A stretch of DNA of 64,000 bases from Athripsodes cinereus (Eukaryota; Arthropoda; Insecta; Trichoptera; Leptoceridae), in assembly GCA_947579605.1 (NCBI GenBank), contig OX388324.1:18979746-19043745 (forward strand). Reading direction: 5' to 3'. The translations under genes were made by a program, and so were the position numbers. Positions 10,395 to 21,854 of the stretch are shown in pieces. The notes under the pieces were generated by a model, which was given only the letters and a program-made list of their open reading frames with translations, was not told the DNA's origin and made no database searches. Every line of letters begins with the position of its first letter. Positions within the stretch are counted from its first letter, which is position 1.

Positions 10395-10545
10395 ATTTTA
10401 AAAATGTTCAACCAAACACTGTTTAATTTTCACGTATGATTATTTAGTCAATTAATATAGACTAAATTCTAATTGCCGAGCGCTTTCGCCTTGCGGCATC
10501 TTCAGGGCAAGAGTTACTTAAAACTAAACAGTGTTAAGAATGAAT
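10395..10545 (-). mobile_element. Short element with CACTGTTTA ends and a hammerhead-like ribozyme
   Basis: The ends are AACACTGTTTA at about 10415-10425 and TAAACAGTGTT at 10526-10536. Read on the minus strand the order is CACTGTTT, ribozyme, then GTGAAAATTAAACAGTG, the same as in the 8.6-kb and 54-kb elements although the rest of the sequence differs. Confidence 0.65.
10471..10511 (-). ncRNA. Hammerhead-ribozyme-like motif
   Basis: On the minus strand: stem I strand TTGCC, core CTGAAGA (10505-10499), one T, stem II GCC with loop GCAA and GGC, then GAAA (10487-10484), stem III GCGC, T and C, then GGCAA closing stem I. Every required core position is met, with the favoured C at the cleavage site (C opposite 10478). 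Stem I has five pairs and stem II three with a GNRA-type loop. This is the best-formed single copy in the window. Confidence 0.68.
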
Positions 10546-11035
10546 TTTCACAACGTTAAATTTAAATTAAATGAAATTTACTTTAAATTTAATAGTATTT
10601 TGATTTATTATAAGGCTGAATACATTTCTTTGTAATAGCCGACTTTAGTATTTATATATGAGATTCTCAAGACAGACATATTTATCCGAAAGCTCCATGT
10701 ATAATTCAATAAGAAGAGATAAACCACGATTTATTACCGCCCGTGCACACATACAACACACATCTACACACACTCACCCACATATTATATAATATACATA
10801 TATATAAGAGCTGAAAATTTATGAAACAATAACTAAATTACATATTCCATAGATGGTGCTCCTACACTTCAGACCAGAAAACACATTATTTCCATGTCCA
10901 ATAGTGATTTATGATTTCGCCAGAAGTATTACTGCACAGGGGAGATCGGGTATAGTTGTCTCATGGGTAGGTTGATACAGTGAAAATTATGAAAAAATAA
11001 GTCTCAAAGATACATAAAAATGTGGAAAAAAGAAA
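10546..11035. other. No gene recognised
   Basis: AT-rich DNA with a CA-rich patch near 10745-10790. No frame or repeat I can assign. Confidence 0.5.
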
Positions 11036-11300
11036 CCGCACAAAAATTATATGTGGCTATTAAAATGATAACAGGAAAGTCATGTGGCTAGGCAAGGATA
11101 TGATAAATGGACACCTAGAGATACAAGTGGAGACTTTAGGATGAGGAAAGGGGAGAAGGTTGGCCCTAGAAAAATGGGCTGGTGATATAGTGATAAAATC
11201 CCTGTGATATGATCCTAAATTAACAAGACTGGCCCAGAAAAATGTGGAGGGTTATGGACTCGGACTCTTGAAGGAAAACAAACAAATGCGTTAGCCAGAA
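11036..11300 (+). mobile_element. Decayed LINE coding fragment
   Basis: The plus strand gives a broken frame with MWLGKDMINGHLEIQVETLG, LEKWAGDIV and RLAQKNVEGYGLGLLKE. It follows the pattern of LINE C-termini of the type GH..R...GRP..RW.DD.....W...AQ...W. Several stops are present. Confidence 0.45.
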
Positions 11301-11569
11301 AAAAATATCTCCACCTTACTTATGATTGCTCTGAAGGGGATGCATTCGTTTATATTCTAAATTTACTATGTAGTAACTAACCCAAGTTTATGTGACAACC
11401 ATCCTACAAAACGAGGTTAGGTATAAGTCAAAAGTCATAATTGCAATATTTTCTCAAGTCATTACTTGACGTCATTACGTCAAATAGAAAATACATATTT
11501 CTTTTTAAATGAGAATAATTTATTTAATTGAAAATATAATTCATCAAAGAATACTGGAAAGACTTGGTG

Positions 11570-11906
11570 CCCAATAGACTGAACACAGAATGTGATGGTG
11601 CACAGAAGTACTACGCAGAGCACATATAAATATAGAGCTCCTGACAAATACTAAGGTTCATAAAGTCTCATATTTGGGCGGGCCACATTCTGCGAGGCGA
11701 TAAATGTCGGCTTCTGCAGTTGATAATAGAGGGTAAGATTGATGGACGTCGTGGAGTAGGAAGGACGCAGATGTCGTGGCTACGGAATATACGGCAATGG
11801 ACAGGAATAACATGGATGGGAGAACTAGACAGAGGTCTCGTGCTGTGCAGAGGTATTCTCCAAAGTGATCGCCAACGTTGGGGGGTCCTGATACGGCACG
11901 ATTGAT
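11570..11906 (+). mobile_element. LINE coding fragment (RTE-like tail), frameshifted
   Basis: Read in two frames, the plus strand gives KVSYLG, then LLQLIIEGKIDGRRGVGR and SWLRNIRQWTGI, ending at a stop. This is the C-terminal signature of a common insect LINE protein (GH..R...Y.LLQLI..GKI.GRRG.GR...SWL.N.R.W). The frame change lies around 11700. Confidence 0.7.
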
Positions 11907-12235
11907 AGAAGAAGATTGATATATGTGAAACAATCAATGCTAAACTAAAAACATGTACATTTAAAAATGTAAACAAAAAAATGTGACTATCATCCCCGGT
12001 CACCCTTATATGATAGAAATATATTATCACATTTAAATCTTGTTATTATTTCTTCTTTTATTCCTTCCTATTTTCATTTCATCTACAAAAATATTGAATA
12101 CGCTCTTGGATATGAGTAAAAATAATAAAATACGAGTAGATCTTATGAATCTCAGTGGTTTAGCATGGATATTGAATACCAAGTTCTTGAGAAGAATAGA
12201 ATAGATTAGAATCAAGTTTTTGACGCAGCATATTT
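11907..12235. other. No gene recognised
   Basis: AT-rich spacer between two LINE tails. A 99-codon minus-strand frame at 12033-12332 overlaps the next LINE tail in antisense and is not a gene. Confidence 0.5.
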
Positions 12236-12385
12236 TTGAAAGCGCAGATGGCGTGAAGTAGTGAGACAAGACATGAGGAGCTGTGATGTTTCCCATGAGG
12301 ATGCGCTCGACAGAACCAAGTGGCGTAACCAAACAAGAAAGGCAGACCCCACCACCATGTGGGACTAATAATTGCCCAAGGAGAA
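12236..12385 (+). mobile_element. RTE-like LINE, C-terminal coding tail
   Basis: Plus strand: RWREVVRQDMRSCDVSHEDA, then WRNQTRKADPTTMWD and stop. Same family as 10200-10345, opposite strand. Confidence 0.7.
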
Positions 12386-13425
12386 GAAGAAGATATTTTT
12401 GAAAGTTACTTTTTGTGTTACAGAATTTTGTCTGCTTTGAGATAAATTTGAGGAGATTAGTGGTTTTATTTCATATCAGAATCATATAGGTATAATTACA
12501 CAAAAAAATGAGTGGCATGGGATGAAAAATGGACACATCTCAAACAATTTTGAAGAGCCCAAAACCTTATTAGGTTTTGGGCTCAAAACATTCTGGTAGA
12601 CCTGTCACAATAAGGTTATGACTGATTTCTATATTAACATTGATTTTATCCGCTATGTTTCACTCAATTTTCCAGGAATTGAACTATTTAGAAAATGCAA
12701 ACTCATCATGGAAAATATTTTTGCAAACTTTTATAAACATTCTTAGATTTTTTCACTTTTGATCACAAAACGACTCATATTATGATCCAAGAAAAGGGAT
12801 TTTCAGAAGAAAGTTGAAGAAGCATATTATGTTTGCTGAAAATTTAAACAGTTCAAAGGCTAGATTCAGCATCCGTTGGCCATTTTCCGACTGGAATAAC
12901 TGTGTTTATTTGTATGTTCTTAATTTGCACCCTCTGATATTATTCAATTCTATGTTCAAAGCACGTTTGTGAGTGATCAAGACCTCTTGTAACCTCAAGT
13001 TTCGTACTTTTTTTTGAGATGGTGTCCATCCTAAAAGAATTTCTCTTAAACACATGACAAGGGTTCATCTAAGATAAATCATTCAATATGGGGTCTGCAG
13101 TCATTCGTTCTAAAGTTACAATAGATTATTATATTCACAAGCACATTTTTGCTTGGTGCCTGTATATTTTGTCCTCTTATTTTGTGTGCTTGTCTTCCAA
13201 TCTTTATCCTCTACTTGCACACGTAACATAATAAATATATAACCTTAAGAGAAGTGTGTGACATTTGGAGATGAATTATTATCGTAGCATTTTTCTTGTA
13301 ATTGTAATACTCCGTTCTTCGTTTCTTCATTTTAAACCGTGTTCATTTAAAGTACTATTTATCTATTGAATTCCTGTTAATTTTACTTCATTGTGTTTGA
13401 TAAAGACCTCATGGAAAACTTTAAT
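12386..13425. other. Unassigned DNA with one hairpin and an isolated satellite word
   Basis: A perfect 13-bp inverted repeat (GAGCCCAAAACCT at 12555-12567 and its complement at 12572-12584, loop TATT) is followed at 12589-12609 by CATTCTGGTAGACCTGTCAC, the key word of the satellite that starts 800 bp later. No gene. Confidence 0.5.
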
Positions 13426-14174
13426 AAATTCATCACATCCTGGTAGACCAGTCAAAAAAATTCGAATCTTTCATAAAACCCATATAATCGTCAAATCATG
13501 ATTGAATTGTCAAATTTTGAATTATACTTTGGCATACCCATCAGAAATATAAATTAATGGAAACATTTTTATCCAAATCAATCAAAATATCAGTTTAATC
13601 TTCAGATCATGATTGAACTTTCAAACAATCACATCCTAGTAGACGTGTCAAAAAAAGTAATTGAAATCTTTCAAAAAACACATATTGAACTCTAAAACAC
13701 ACTCCGAAAATCATCACATCATGGCAGAACTGTAAAAGATAATAATATTTAACTTTTTGATCAAAATCTATCAAAATGCCTATACACATTATCGACAGAT
13801 CATGATAAAACTGTCAAATTCATTCATAAAATCATCAATTCCTGGTAGACCTGTCAAAAATATTCATTGAAACGGTTTTATTAAGTTTTGCAAAATATCA
13901 TCTATAAACGTAAGATTTAATTGAATTGTCAAACATACTCAGAAAATCATCTCATTTTGGTAGACCTGTCAAAAGTATAAAAAAATATTTTTTTGGTCAA
14001 AATCTATCAAAATTCCATTAAGATTGCCAGGTCATGATAAAATCAAACACATTCATAAAATCATCACCGCTTGTTAGACCTGTCGAAAATATTCATGGAA
14101 AAGGTTTTATCGTGAAATTATTATTAAATTATCAAACAAAGTCCGAAATCATCACATTCTGGTAGACCTGTCAC

Positions 14175-14650
14175 AAATAATATAATAATAATGAACACAC
14201 GATGAAAATTTAAATAAAGCTGAGCAAGATAAGATAATAAAATATCTTGATCTTGCTCACGAAATCAAAGATATGTGGATAACACCTACCATAATCATCG
14301 TGCCTATAGTGTTATCTGTGAATGGTTTAATATCTAAGAGTCTGTCAAGCAATCTCAGAAAACTGGGAGTAGATGACAGGCTCAAATACAGCATGCAGAA
14401 GGCCGCACTTCTATCGTCCACCAGATAGTAAGAAGGTTTTTGTCCCTGTAGCTCTGTAAGTGATCTCCCATGATTGTACTATTTCATAGAACATCATGGA
14501 AGAATCAACTCGAATAATGTTGGGGTTCTACATTTTGAATATAAATTTATTTTAATATTTTATGGTTTTTGTTATTTAATGTTATATTTAAATTTTATTT
14601 TAATCTTAGGTATATTGTGTTCAAATAGTAGAATCTAATATTGTTTTGTG
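14175..14650 (+). mobile_element. LINE C-terminal fragment inside the satellite
   Basis: Plus strand: YLDLAHEIKDMW, then IIIVPIVLSVNGLISKSL and LRKLGVDDRLKYSMQKAALL. This matches the region after the restriction-like endonuclease in a group of insect non-LTR retrotransposons. About 200 bp of AT-rich 3' sequence follows before satellite resumes at AAATCATCACTTTCTGG. Confidence 0.65.
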
Positions 14651-15124
14651 AAATAAAATAAAATCATCACTTTCTGGTTGACATGTCAAAAATGTTCGTG
14701 GGAACTGTTTTATCGAAATTATGCAAAATACCCATATAAACGTGAGATTATGACAAAATTGTCAGAAATACTCCGAAACCATCACATTCTGGCAGACCTG
14801 TCAAAAATATTCATCGAAAACGATTTAGTTGAAATCTTTCAAAATGCTCATATTATCATCAGCTCATGATTGAACTTTCAAATTAAGTTTTTGATTAAAA
14901 TGTATCAAAATGTCAATAATATCGCCAAATCATGATTGAATCATATCGAACGAACGAACAATCATAAAATTATCTTTTTCTGGTAGACCTGTAAAAAATA
15001 TTCATCGAAAACGAATTAGTTGAAATCTTTCAAAATGCTATTACTATCATCGGCTCATGATTGAATTTTCAAACATTCTAAAAAATTGTCATTCATGGTA
15101 GACCTGTCAAAAATATTAAATTAA

Positions 15125-15870
15125 GTTTTAATTATAATAATAATAATAATTAAACATAATCTATTAAACTCGCAAAATAATAATATTTATTATTATTTTA
15201 TATATAAAATATTTTATATATATAAATATATAAAAATACAACCTTATTATAAATACAACCCGGAGCCGGTTTGAGAAAATCAAAATTACAGGTTCTATTA
15301 TGATGTATCATTTTATTGTTTTAACAATAATAACAGACAAATACATCATAATAGACCCGATTTAGTATTACATGATAAACGTAATAAAATAACGTACCTA
15401 ATAGACATCGCTGTCCCAAATACACATAAAATACAAACAACCGTCGTAGAAAAATACGTAAATATACAGAACTAGCAGGAGAAATAAAAAAAATGGCACT
15501 CTAGGTCCGTGTATATAATACCTTTAGTCATGTCAGCTACAGGGGTAACTCCAAAATCTCTAATAAATAATTTACAAAAATTAGATTTACCGGTTGATTT
15601 TTACATTAAAATTCATAAATCTATTATAATAAACACATGCTATATTGTAAAAAAGTTTTTGAACACAGATATTTCAGGCACAATGCTGGTATTTTGAACC
15701 CGCGTTCTGAGCCTAATCCTTTGATATCCTGTATATCTGGATAGGTAAATTTTTCCCGGCCTATTAAGCTTTTGTGTGACCATGACTGATCATATAGAGA
15801 CTTATCTGGTTGTATAATGCTGAGAAGTGTGGATGGCAATTCTGCTGCCGCGTAAAAAAAATAATACATT
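15125..15870 (+). mobile_element. LINE fragment with restriction-like endonuclease remnant, inside the satellite
   Basis: Around 15350 the plus strand reads NRPDLVLHDKRNKITYLIDI, which has the RPD...D...ID spacing of restriction-like endonucleases. After a frame change it gives VYIIPLVMSATGVTPKSL and LPVDFYIKIHKSIIINTCYI. It is the same family as 14175-14650 but covers more of the protein. An AAT repeat lies at its left edge (15136-15150). Confidence 0.65.
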
Positions 15871-16785
15871 TAATTAAAATGTATCAAAATGCCAATAATA
15901 TCGAACTGTTCATTCACATTCATTCATTCAAACACATTCATAGAATCATCATTTTCTATCAAAAATGTTCGTGGGAACGGTTTATCGAAATTATGCAAAA
16001 TACCCATATTATTGTGAAATGATGATTTAATTGTCAAACAAACTGCGAAAATCATCACATTCTGGTAGACGTGTCATAAATATTCATCAAAAACGATTTT
16101 GTAGAAATCTTTCGAAGTACTCATATAATCGGTTACGGCTCATGATTGAACTGTCAAACCAACTCTGAAAATCGTCATATCATGGTTGGGCCGTCAAAAA
16201 TATTAAATTTAGTTTTGGATTAATTTTAATCGTTAATTAATTATTGACATTTGTCAATAATATCACAGAATCTTGATTGAACTGTCAAACATAATCATAA
16301 AATTATCTTTTTCTGGTAGACCTGTCAAAAATATTCGTGGGTACGGATTTATCGAAATTATGCAAGAAACCTAAAAATGCTATTGTGAAATGATGATTAA
16401 ATTGTCAAACACACTCCAAAATCCTCACATCCTGGTAGAACTGTCAAAAATATTTACCGAAAATGATTTACTTAGTAGAAATCTTTCGAAATACTCATAT
16501 AATCGGCTACGGCTCATGATTGAACTGTCAAACCAACTCTAAAAATTGTCATTTCATAGTTGGCCTGCAAAAATATTAAATTAAGTTTTTGATTAAAATG
16601 TATCAAAATGCCAATATAACTGCCAAATCATGATTGATCTGTCAAACACATTCGTAAAATCATCAGTTTTTGGTAGACCTGTCAAAAATATTGGTGGGAA
16701 CGGTAGGTATAATCAAAATTATGCAAAATGCCCATACAAACGTGAGTGTCATGTCAAACACAATCCGAAAATCATCACATTCTGG

Positions 16786-17150
16786 TATATAATTACATAT
16801 ATTGCAGACCAACCAACCAATTGCAACGAGTTTGGATTTTCTTGTCCATTCCTCCCTATTCTCAGCCAGACTTTTCAGCTCTACGTATGAGCCACAGTTC
16901 ATGTCCCTCTTCAGTTGGTCAATATACGCATCTCTTGGTCAGCCTCTGCCATTTGTGCCCTCGGTCTTACTGCGGTGGCGATGAGTAGTCTTGGTTGCCT
17001 GATGTGCCTGATTGGCCACAGCCAATCCATTTAGCTCGTTGTTGGCTGATTCTCTTAAGAAGTTGCCTTTTTTCGCCTACCCTGGTTAACATTTCTTCGT
17101 TTTCGACGTGTTCCGACCAATGGATTTTCAGCATGACTAACGACCAATTG
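16786..17150 (-). mobile_element. LINE tail (family GCETW) inserted in an A monomer, with target duplication
   Basis: The minus strand carries the decayed end of the LINE family also seen at 40.3, 43.5, 52.9 and 62.2 kb. The 9-bp target word ACATTCTGG (16777-16785) is repeated as ACATTCTAG (17151-17159), and together they restore the satellite monomer. The fragment is truncated at its 5' side. Confidence 0.8.
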
Positions 17151-17989
17151 ACATTCTAGTAGACCTGCCAAAAATATTAAACGAAACGATTTCATTGTAA
17201 TCTTTCAAAATACTCATATAATCATTAGATTAGTAAGATTACTTACTCATCATTGAACTGTCAAACGAACTCTGAACATCGTTGTCATGATTGGCCTGTC
17301 AAAAATATTTAAGTCGACTTTTTGATCAAAAACTATTAAAATGCCACCAAAATCGCCAAATAAAGGTTGAACTGTCAAACACTTTCATAAAATCATCATT
17401 TCTGGTAGACCTGTCAAAAATGTTGGTGGGAACGGTTTTATCGAAATAATGCAAAATGGCCATACAAACGTGAAATTATGATAAAATTGTCAGAAATACT
17501 CCGAAAACCATCACATTCTGGTACACCTGTCAAAAATATTCATCGAAAGCGATTTAGTTAAAATCTTTCAAAATGCTCAATTTATCATTGGCTCGTGATC
17601 AAACTTTCAAACATTCTTTATAAATCGTCGTCTCATGGTAGACCTGTCAAAAATATTAAATTATGTTTTTGATGTATCATAATGCCAATAATATCGCCAA
17701 ATAAAGGTTGAGCTTTTTAACACTTTCATAAAATCATCATTTTCTGGTAGACCTGTTAAAAATGTTGGTAGGAACGGTTTTACCGAAATAATGCAAAATG
17801 CCCGTACAAACGTTGGTTTTAAATTGCCAAACACACTGCGAAAATCATCACATTCTGGTAGACCTGTCAAAAATATTCAACGAAAAGGTTTCATTGTAAT
17901 CTTTCAAAATCCTCATATAATCTAATCTAACTCATCATTGAACTGTCAAACGAACTCTGAAAATCGTCATGTCATCAATTGCCTGGATC

Positions 17990-18330
17990 AAGAAATAAAG
18001 TTCAATTATGGAAGGGACTCCTTCAAAAGGATGGTCTTCTCATGGTTGCATGGTATGGGTCGTGACAGGGCTGAAGAGAGATTATGAAAGTGCTTGTGCG
18101 ATAATTTTTTTTTTATCTACATACCTACGTGTTTTTCTTATCAGCGTGTTTATATGATGAAGTGTTTACGAATGTGTTGTGAATACTGTTTAGTGTACCG
18201 TGCGGCGAGACACAGTATATTATTACTAGTTCGCCGCACCTTGATAATAAAATCACATGATGTTTTTTCTGTGATTTTTTGTGTAATGGGTATAATTTAT
18301 AAATGTTGAATAAATACTTTTTGAATTTTG
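17990..18330. other. Non-satellite island
   Basis: This stretch interrupts the satellite and ends with a TTGAATTT-rich tail (18318-18345), which looks like a retroelement 3' end. A 71-codon frame inside has no recognisable motif. Confidence 0.4.
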
Positions 18331-18936
18331 AATTTGAATTGAATATTCATAATATCATCACATCATGGTGGACATGTCAAAAATATTCAAATTATCTTCA
18401 AATCATTATTCATTCACAGTTCAAACACTTCAAACTATCAAACATATTCACAAAATTATGATGTGCGATGATGAAAATATAAATATGACTGAATGACCTG
18501 ATTTTCATCCGAAATGCATGCGCAACATGCATTCCATGATTTTACACAGGATGAGGTGAAAGTTTTACTCCATTTCACTGCGTACAGTCGGGCTTGGCTC
18601 ACGCCTTTGCATATGGCCTTTGCATGCGATACTCCTCGCATAGTGGATTTGATGTTGTGTCGGCCATTTTGTGAGATGGTCCTGATTTTTTTGAAGGCGT
18701 TTCCTGTCCTTTGACCACTTTTCTGTTCAGTTGATGACGGGCCTCGGGGACTCTCGGGTTCGCCGGCCTGAATAACCTAGAAAAAGTCTCTGGACACCTC
18801 AACTCAGCTTTTGTTCCAGAATATTATGCAATTATTTTGTAACTATATTACGCACTTTTACTTATTATTATTTTGTAACTTTTGTAACCTAGGTTAAGAT
18901 AACTTGTTTATTTGATTCCTTTTTTTTGTATAGATA

Positions 18937-20228
18937 CGAGGGTTGCCTTTTATATTTGGGGATTAGAGAACAAAAACAAATATTAATAATCGAAAATCAC
19001 TTTATTGTTTTTCAAAATATTCCCCATGAAGATCTATACACTTTTGCATGCGTTTGAACCAATTGTCGAAGCACTTTTTCCACTCTGATTGAGGTATCTC
19101 CAAAACATGCATTCTAAATGCAGCAACCGCTTCTTCAGGTGTCGAAAAACGTTGACCTCTCAGTTTGTTTTTTACGTGTGAGAGTAAAAAGAAGTCATTT
19201 GGTGAAAGGTCAGGACTATATGGCGGATGACTCATCAAATCGATGTTTTGGGTGCTCAAAAATGCAGTTGTTTGAGCCGATGTGTGAGAACTCGCATTGT
19301 CGTGGTGTAGAGTGATCCGTCTTCGGCGGTTGGTTTTCCTGATTTCTTGGAGGAAAACTGGCAAACAAATTGTTGTGTACCACTCAGAATTGACTGTTCT
19401 GCGTTGTTCTAGTGGTACGGTTGCGACATGTCCAGTTTTTCCGAAAAAACATGCGACCATTTGCTTGGAAGTGCTTCGTGCGCGAACAACTTTTGTTGGA
19501 TTTGGCTCATCTTGAAACACCCATACAGTCGACTGCTGTTTACTTTCGGGCTCATACACGTAAATCCACGATTCATCACCTGTCACAATGTCATAGACGT
19601 GTTTTGAAGCACCGCGATCGTATTTTTCAAGCATTTCTTTCGACCAATCGACACGAGCCTTTTTTTGAGCGATTGACAAATTGTGTGGGATCCAACGCGA
19701 ACAAATTTTTTTGACAGTTAAATGTTCATGGAATATTGAGTGTATGCTGGTCCCACTAATGCCTAAGGTTGTCTCTATCTCACGATAGGTCACATGACGA
19801 TCTTGCAATATCAGTTCGCGCACAGCATCAATGTTTTTCGGATCAACAACTGATTTTGGACGACCTTCACCAAATTCGTCTTGGAGTGAACTCCGACCAC
19901 GATTGAATTCACCATACCATCGATAAACACTGGTCCTTGATGGAGCTTCATCGCCAAAAGTTAAATTAAGTTCATTCATGCACTGCTGCTGAGTTAATCC
20001 ACGTCGAAAGTTGTAAAAAATAATCGCACGAAAATGTTCACGATTTAATTACATTCTTGGGGGCAGATGAATCTTTTAATTTACTGTAAACAACACAAAT
20101 AGCGCTCGTATGTCAAAACGTTCTAAGTACGTGTAACCTCAAAAACTTCTAACTTTACGATAGAGCTGTCAGTTGACAGATTGCAACACCAGGGTTGCCA
20201 AATCCCGAAATATAAAAGGCAACCCTCG
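18937..20228 (-). mobile_element. mariner transposon, 1292 bp, flanked by TA
   Basis: 28-bp terminal inverted repeats with one mismatch: CGAGGGTTGCCTTTTATATT at 18937 onward and its complement ending at 20228. TA dinucleotides flank both ends (18935-18936 and 20229-20230), the target duplication of Tc1/mariner elements. The length is typical for mariner. It encloses the transposase reading frame on the minus strand. Confidence 0.95.
19002..20054 (-). pseudogene. mariner transposase, complete except for a stop at codon 2
   Basis: The enzyme cuts the element out of DNA and inserts it at TA. The open frame from the ATG at 19979 has 325 residues. In the same frame homology continues upstream (REHFRAIIFYNFRRGLTQQQ) to an ATG at 20054, giving 350 codons, the usual mariner size. 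Codon 2 there is TAA (20051-20049), so the full protein cannot be made from the natural start. Counting from the inner Met: helix-turn-helix linker GEGRPKSV near 40, catalytic Asp 135 in VTGDESW, Asp 227 in HHDNASSH and Asp 262 in YSPDLSPNDFF. Exactly 34 residues separate the last two, the DD34D signature. Translation from the inner Met would lack the first DNA-binding helices. Confidence 0.93.
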
Positions 20229-20937
20229 TATATGTATTATTACTATGTTTGCTTCTCTCGTATAAAGGTACATCGAAGGAGTTTAGTCAAAAGATTTCAC
20301 ACAGAGGTTTTGGCGGTTTGGTGGTTTGGCCGGCCAGCCCTTCAGGCTGCCCACTATGGCGCCTCCGGTGTGGACAAGATTTGTTAAGTGTAGAATTTCG
20401 GATAAATGGAAGTCCCCAGACTTCTGCGGTATCCGGGTGGACGGTGGGTCCTTCAATGTATGATGACATACACGCGCGTGCGTTTGAAGCGTTTTCATCG
20501 ATGGCCCCGGCATCGGCGGCCCTCGCTTTGCCGTCTTAATGTTTCTTAATACCCAATTAATGTTTCTGGACACCTCAGCTCGGCGCTCTGTACCAATGTG
20601 TATATAGGTATTGTTTATTTATATATTTTTTGTATGTATATGCTTCTCTCGGCTAGAGGGACATCGAAGTGCTTCAGACTGTCCATCATGACACGTCTTC
20701 TGTGGACAAATTTGTTAGAGTAGAAACTTAATCGGATAAATGGAAGTCCCCAGACTTCTGAGCTATCCGGTTAGATGGTGGGTCTCCTTCAATGATGACA
20801 CACACGCGCAATGTCTTTTCTGCATCTTTTCTACAAATCCAAACTGGTGACGGGCCAAGTCTCGTTCCATATGCAAAAGCATGAGCCAAGTCTCTACCCG
20901 ACTGTACGCAGTGAAATGGAGTAAAACTTTCACCTCA

Positions 20938-21854
20938 TTATTATTATAAATTATACATTCTGTGAGAGCATATTATAAATTCAGAATGAGCGAATACCTA
21001 GGCCTCTACGTTGAATTTTTCATGTTGTTGAGTTTTGATGTTTTTGAAGGAACACTAGATTATTTTAAAGAAAATACTAGAAAAATTATATCTTGTGAGG
21101 ATGTTAAAACAAAAGTTTTTCGTACCTATGGAATGGAATAAATGTGAAAATGAAAACATTAAAATGGAATATATTTTTTTTAATAAATTATGAAAATCAA
21201 TTAAATTTTTTCTATAGTCTCTCTCTCTCTCTAGTATGAATCCTGTGGCAATCCAATGTTTGCAGCAAAATCTTGCGTCTTTCCTTCCATTGCGTTAGAT
21301 TTCGTGAGATCCTCTGAAGAGGAAGTGAAGCTCCTCGTACGTAATCCGCAGTTAAAATCCATTGATCGTCGAGGAAGAATACTCTTTCCAGTGTCTTCCC
21401 AGGCGTTCCTTTAATGTTATTTAATGTTAAATTATCTTGAAGAAATTTTTCATGATGCATTATGTGTCCAATCTATCTGGGACGTTTTGTGAGATGGTCT
21501 GGCAGGTGCTTTCCTCTTTCGATTCTCTTGAGATCTTCGCCATTTGCAGTTAGTTATTAAAATATTGAATAAATAAACAGCTATTCTTTATGAAAAGAAC
21601 GTTATAATTTATAATTCAATTTGGGTTTCAATTTTCGTTCTTTTATTATTATTTCAATTGAGCAATAATATAGACAGATTATTTTTGATGAAATTTTTGC
21701 TTAACTTTTTTTAATAAGGGTACTTAGTACCGTTCCAATTAAAAAGAACCATTTTTTTATTCCTTTCAGTAGAAAGCTGAAAAAAATGTAAATAATTATT
21801 AAGCATGCTCATATGTAGGTAAGGTTCTTTTACATTACAAATATATGTTGAAAA
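20938..21854. other. No gene recognised
   Basis: AT-rich. A CT microsatellite lies at 21222-21233. A minus-strand frame of 82 codons beside it (21212-21460) contains ISRNLTQWKERRKILLQ but no domain I can name; it may be a retroelement remnant. Confidence 0.4.

Larger units (their letters stand above)
13426..18430 (+). repeat. Satellite array, about 116-bp monomers in a three-monomer higher-order pattern
   Basis: The word TGGTAGACCTGTCAAAAAT or a close variant recurs about every 115 bp: 13842, 13960, 14074, 16314, 16430, 16555, 16671, 17288, 17403, 17520, 17636, 17745, 17857. Each monomer ends near TCATGATTGAACTGTCAAAC plus AAAATCATCA. Three types alternate. A continues ATTCATCGAAAACGATTT; B continues ATTAAATTAAGTTTTTGATT; C continues GTTCGTGGGAACGGTTTTAT. 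The order A-B-C holds from 16062 to 17970, giving a unit near 350 bp. The array is broken by LINE fragments at about 14175-14650, 15125-15870 and 16786-17150 and by an unrelated island at 17990-18330. Confidence 0.9.
18552..20937. mobile_element. TIR element of about 1.1 kb, now enlarged by a nested mariner
   Basis: Inverted ends of about 65-70 bp: 18552-18616 begins TGAGGTGAAAGTTTTACTCC, and its complement ends at 20937. They match closely, with a 6-base difference after ACAGTCGGG. Removing the mariner leaves about 1.1 kb. The interior holds a direct repeat (about 20249-20480 and 20641-20812, sharing ATAAATGGAAGTCCCCAGAC) and the word TCTGGACACCTCA at about 18790 and 20563. No protein of its own is seen. 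Target duplication is unclear. Confidence 0.6.

Noticed and set aside
11658..12030. Minus-strand frames of 91 and 120 codons
   Set aside because: They lie antisense to a LINE tail whose protein signature is on the plus strand.
13426..18430. CRISPR or minisatellite coding repeat
   Set aside because: The 116-bp units have no spacer structure and no frame runs through them; satellite DNA fits.
19297..19714. Plus-strand frames of 72 and 100 codons
   Set aside because: Antisense shadows of the mariner transposase.
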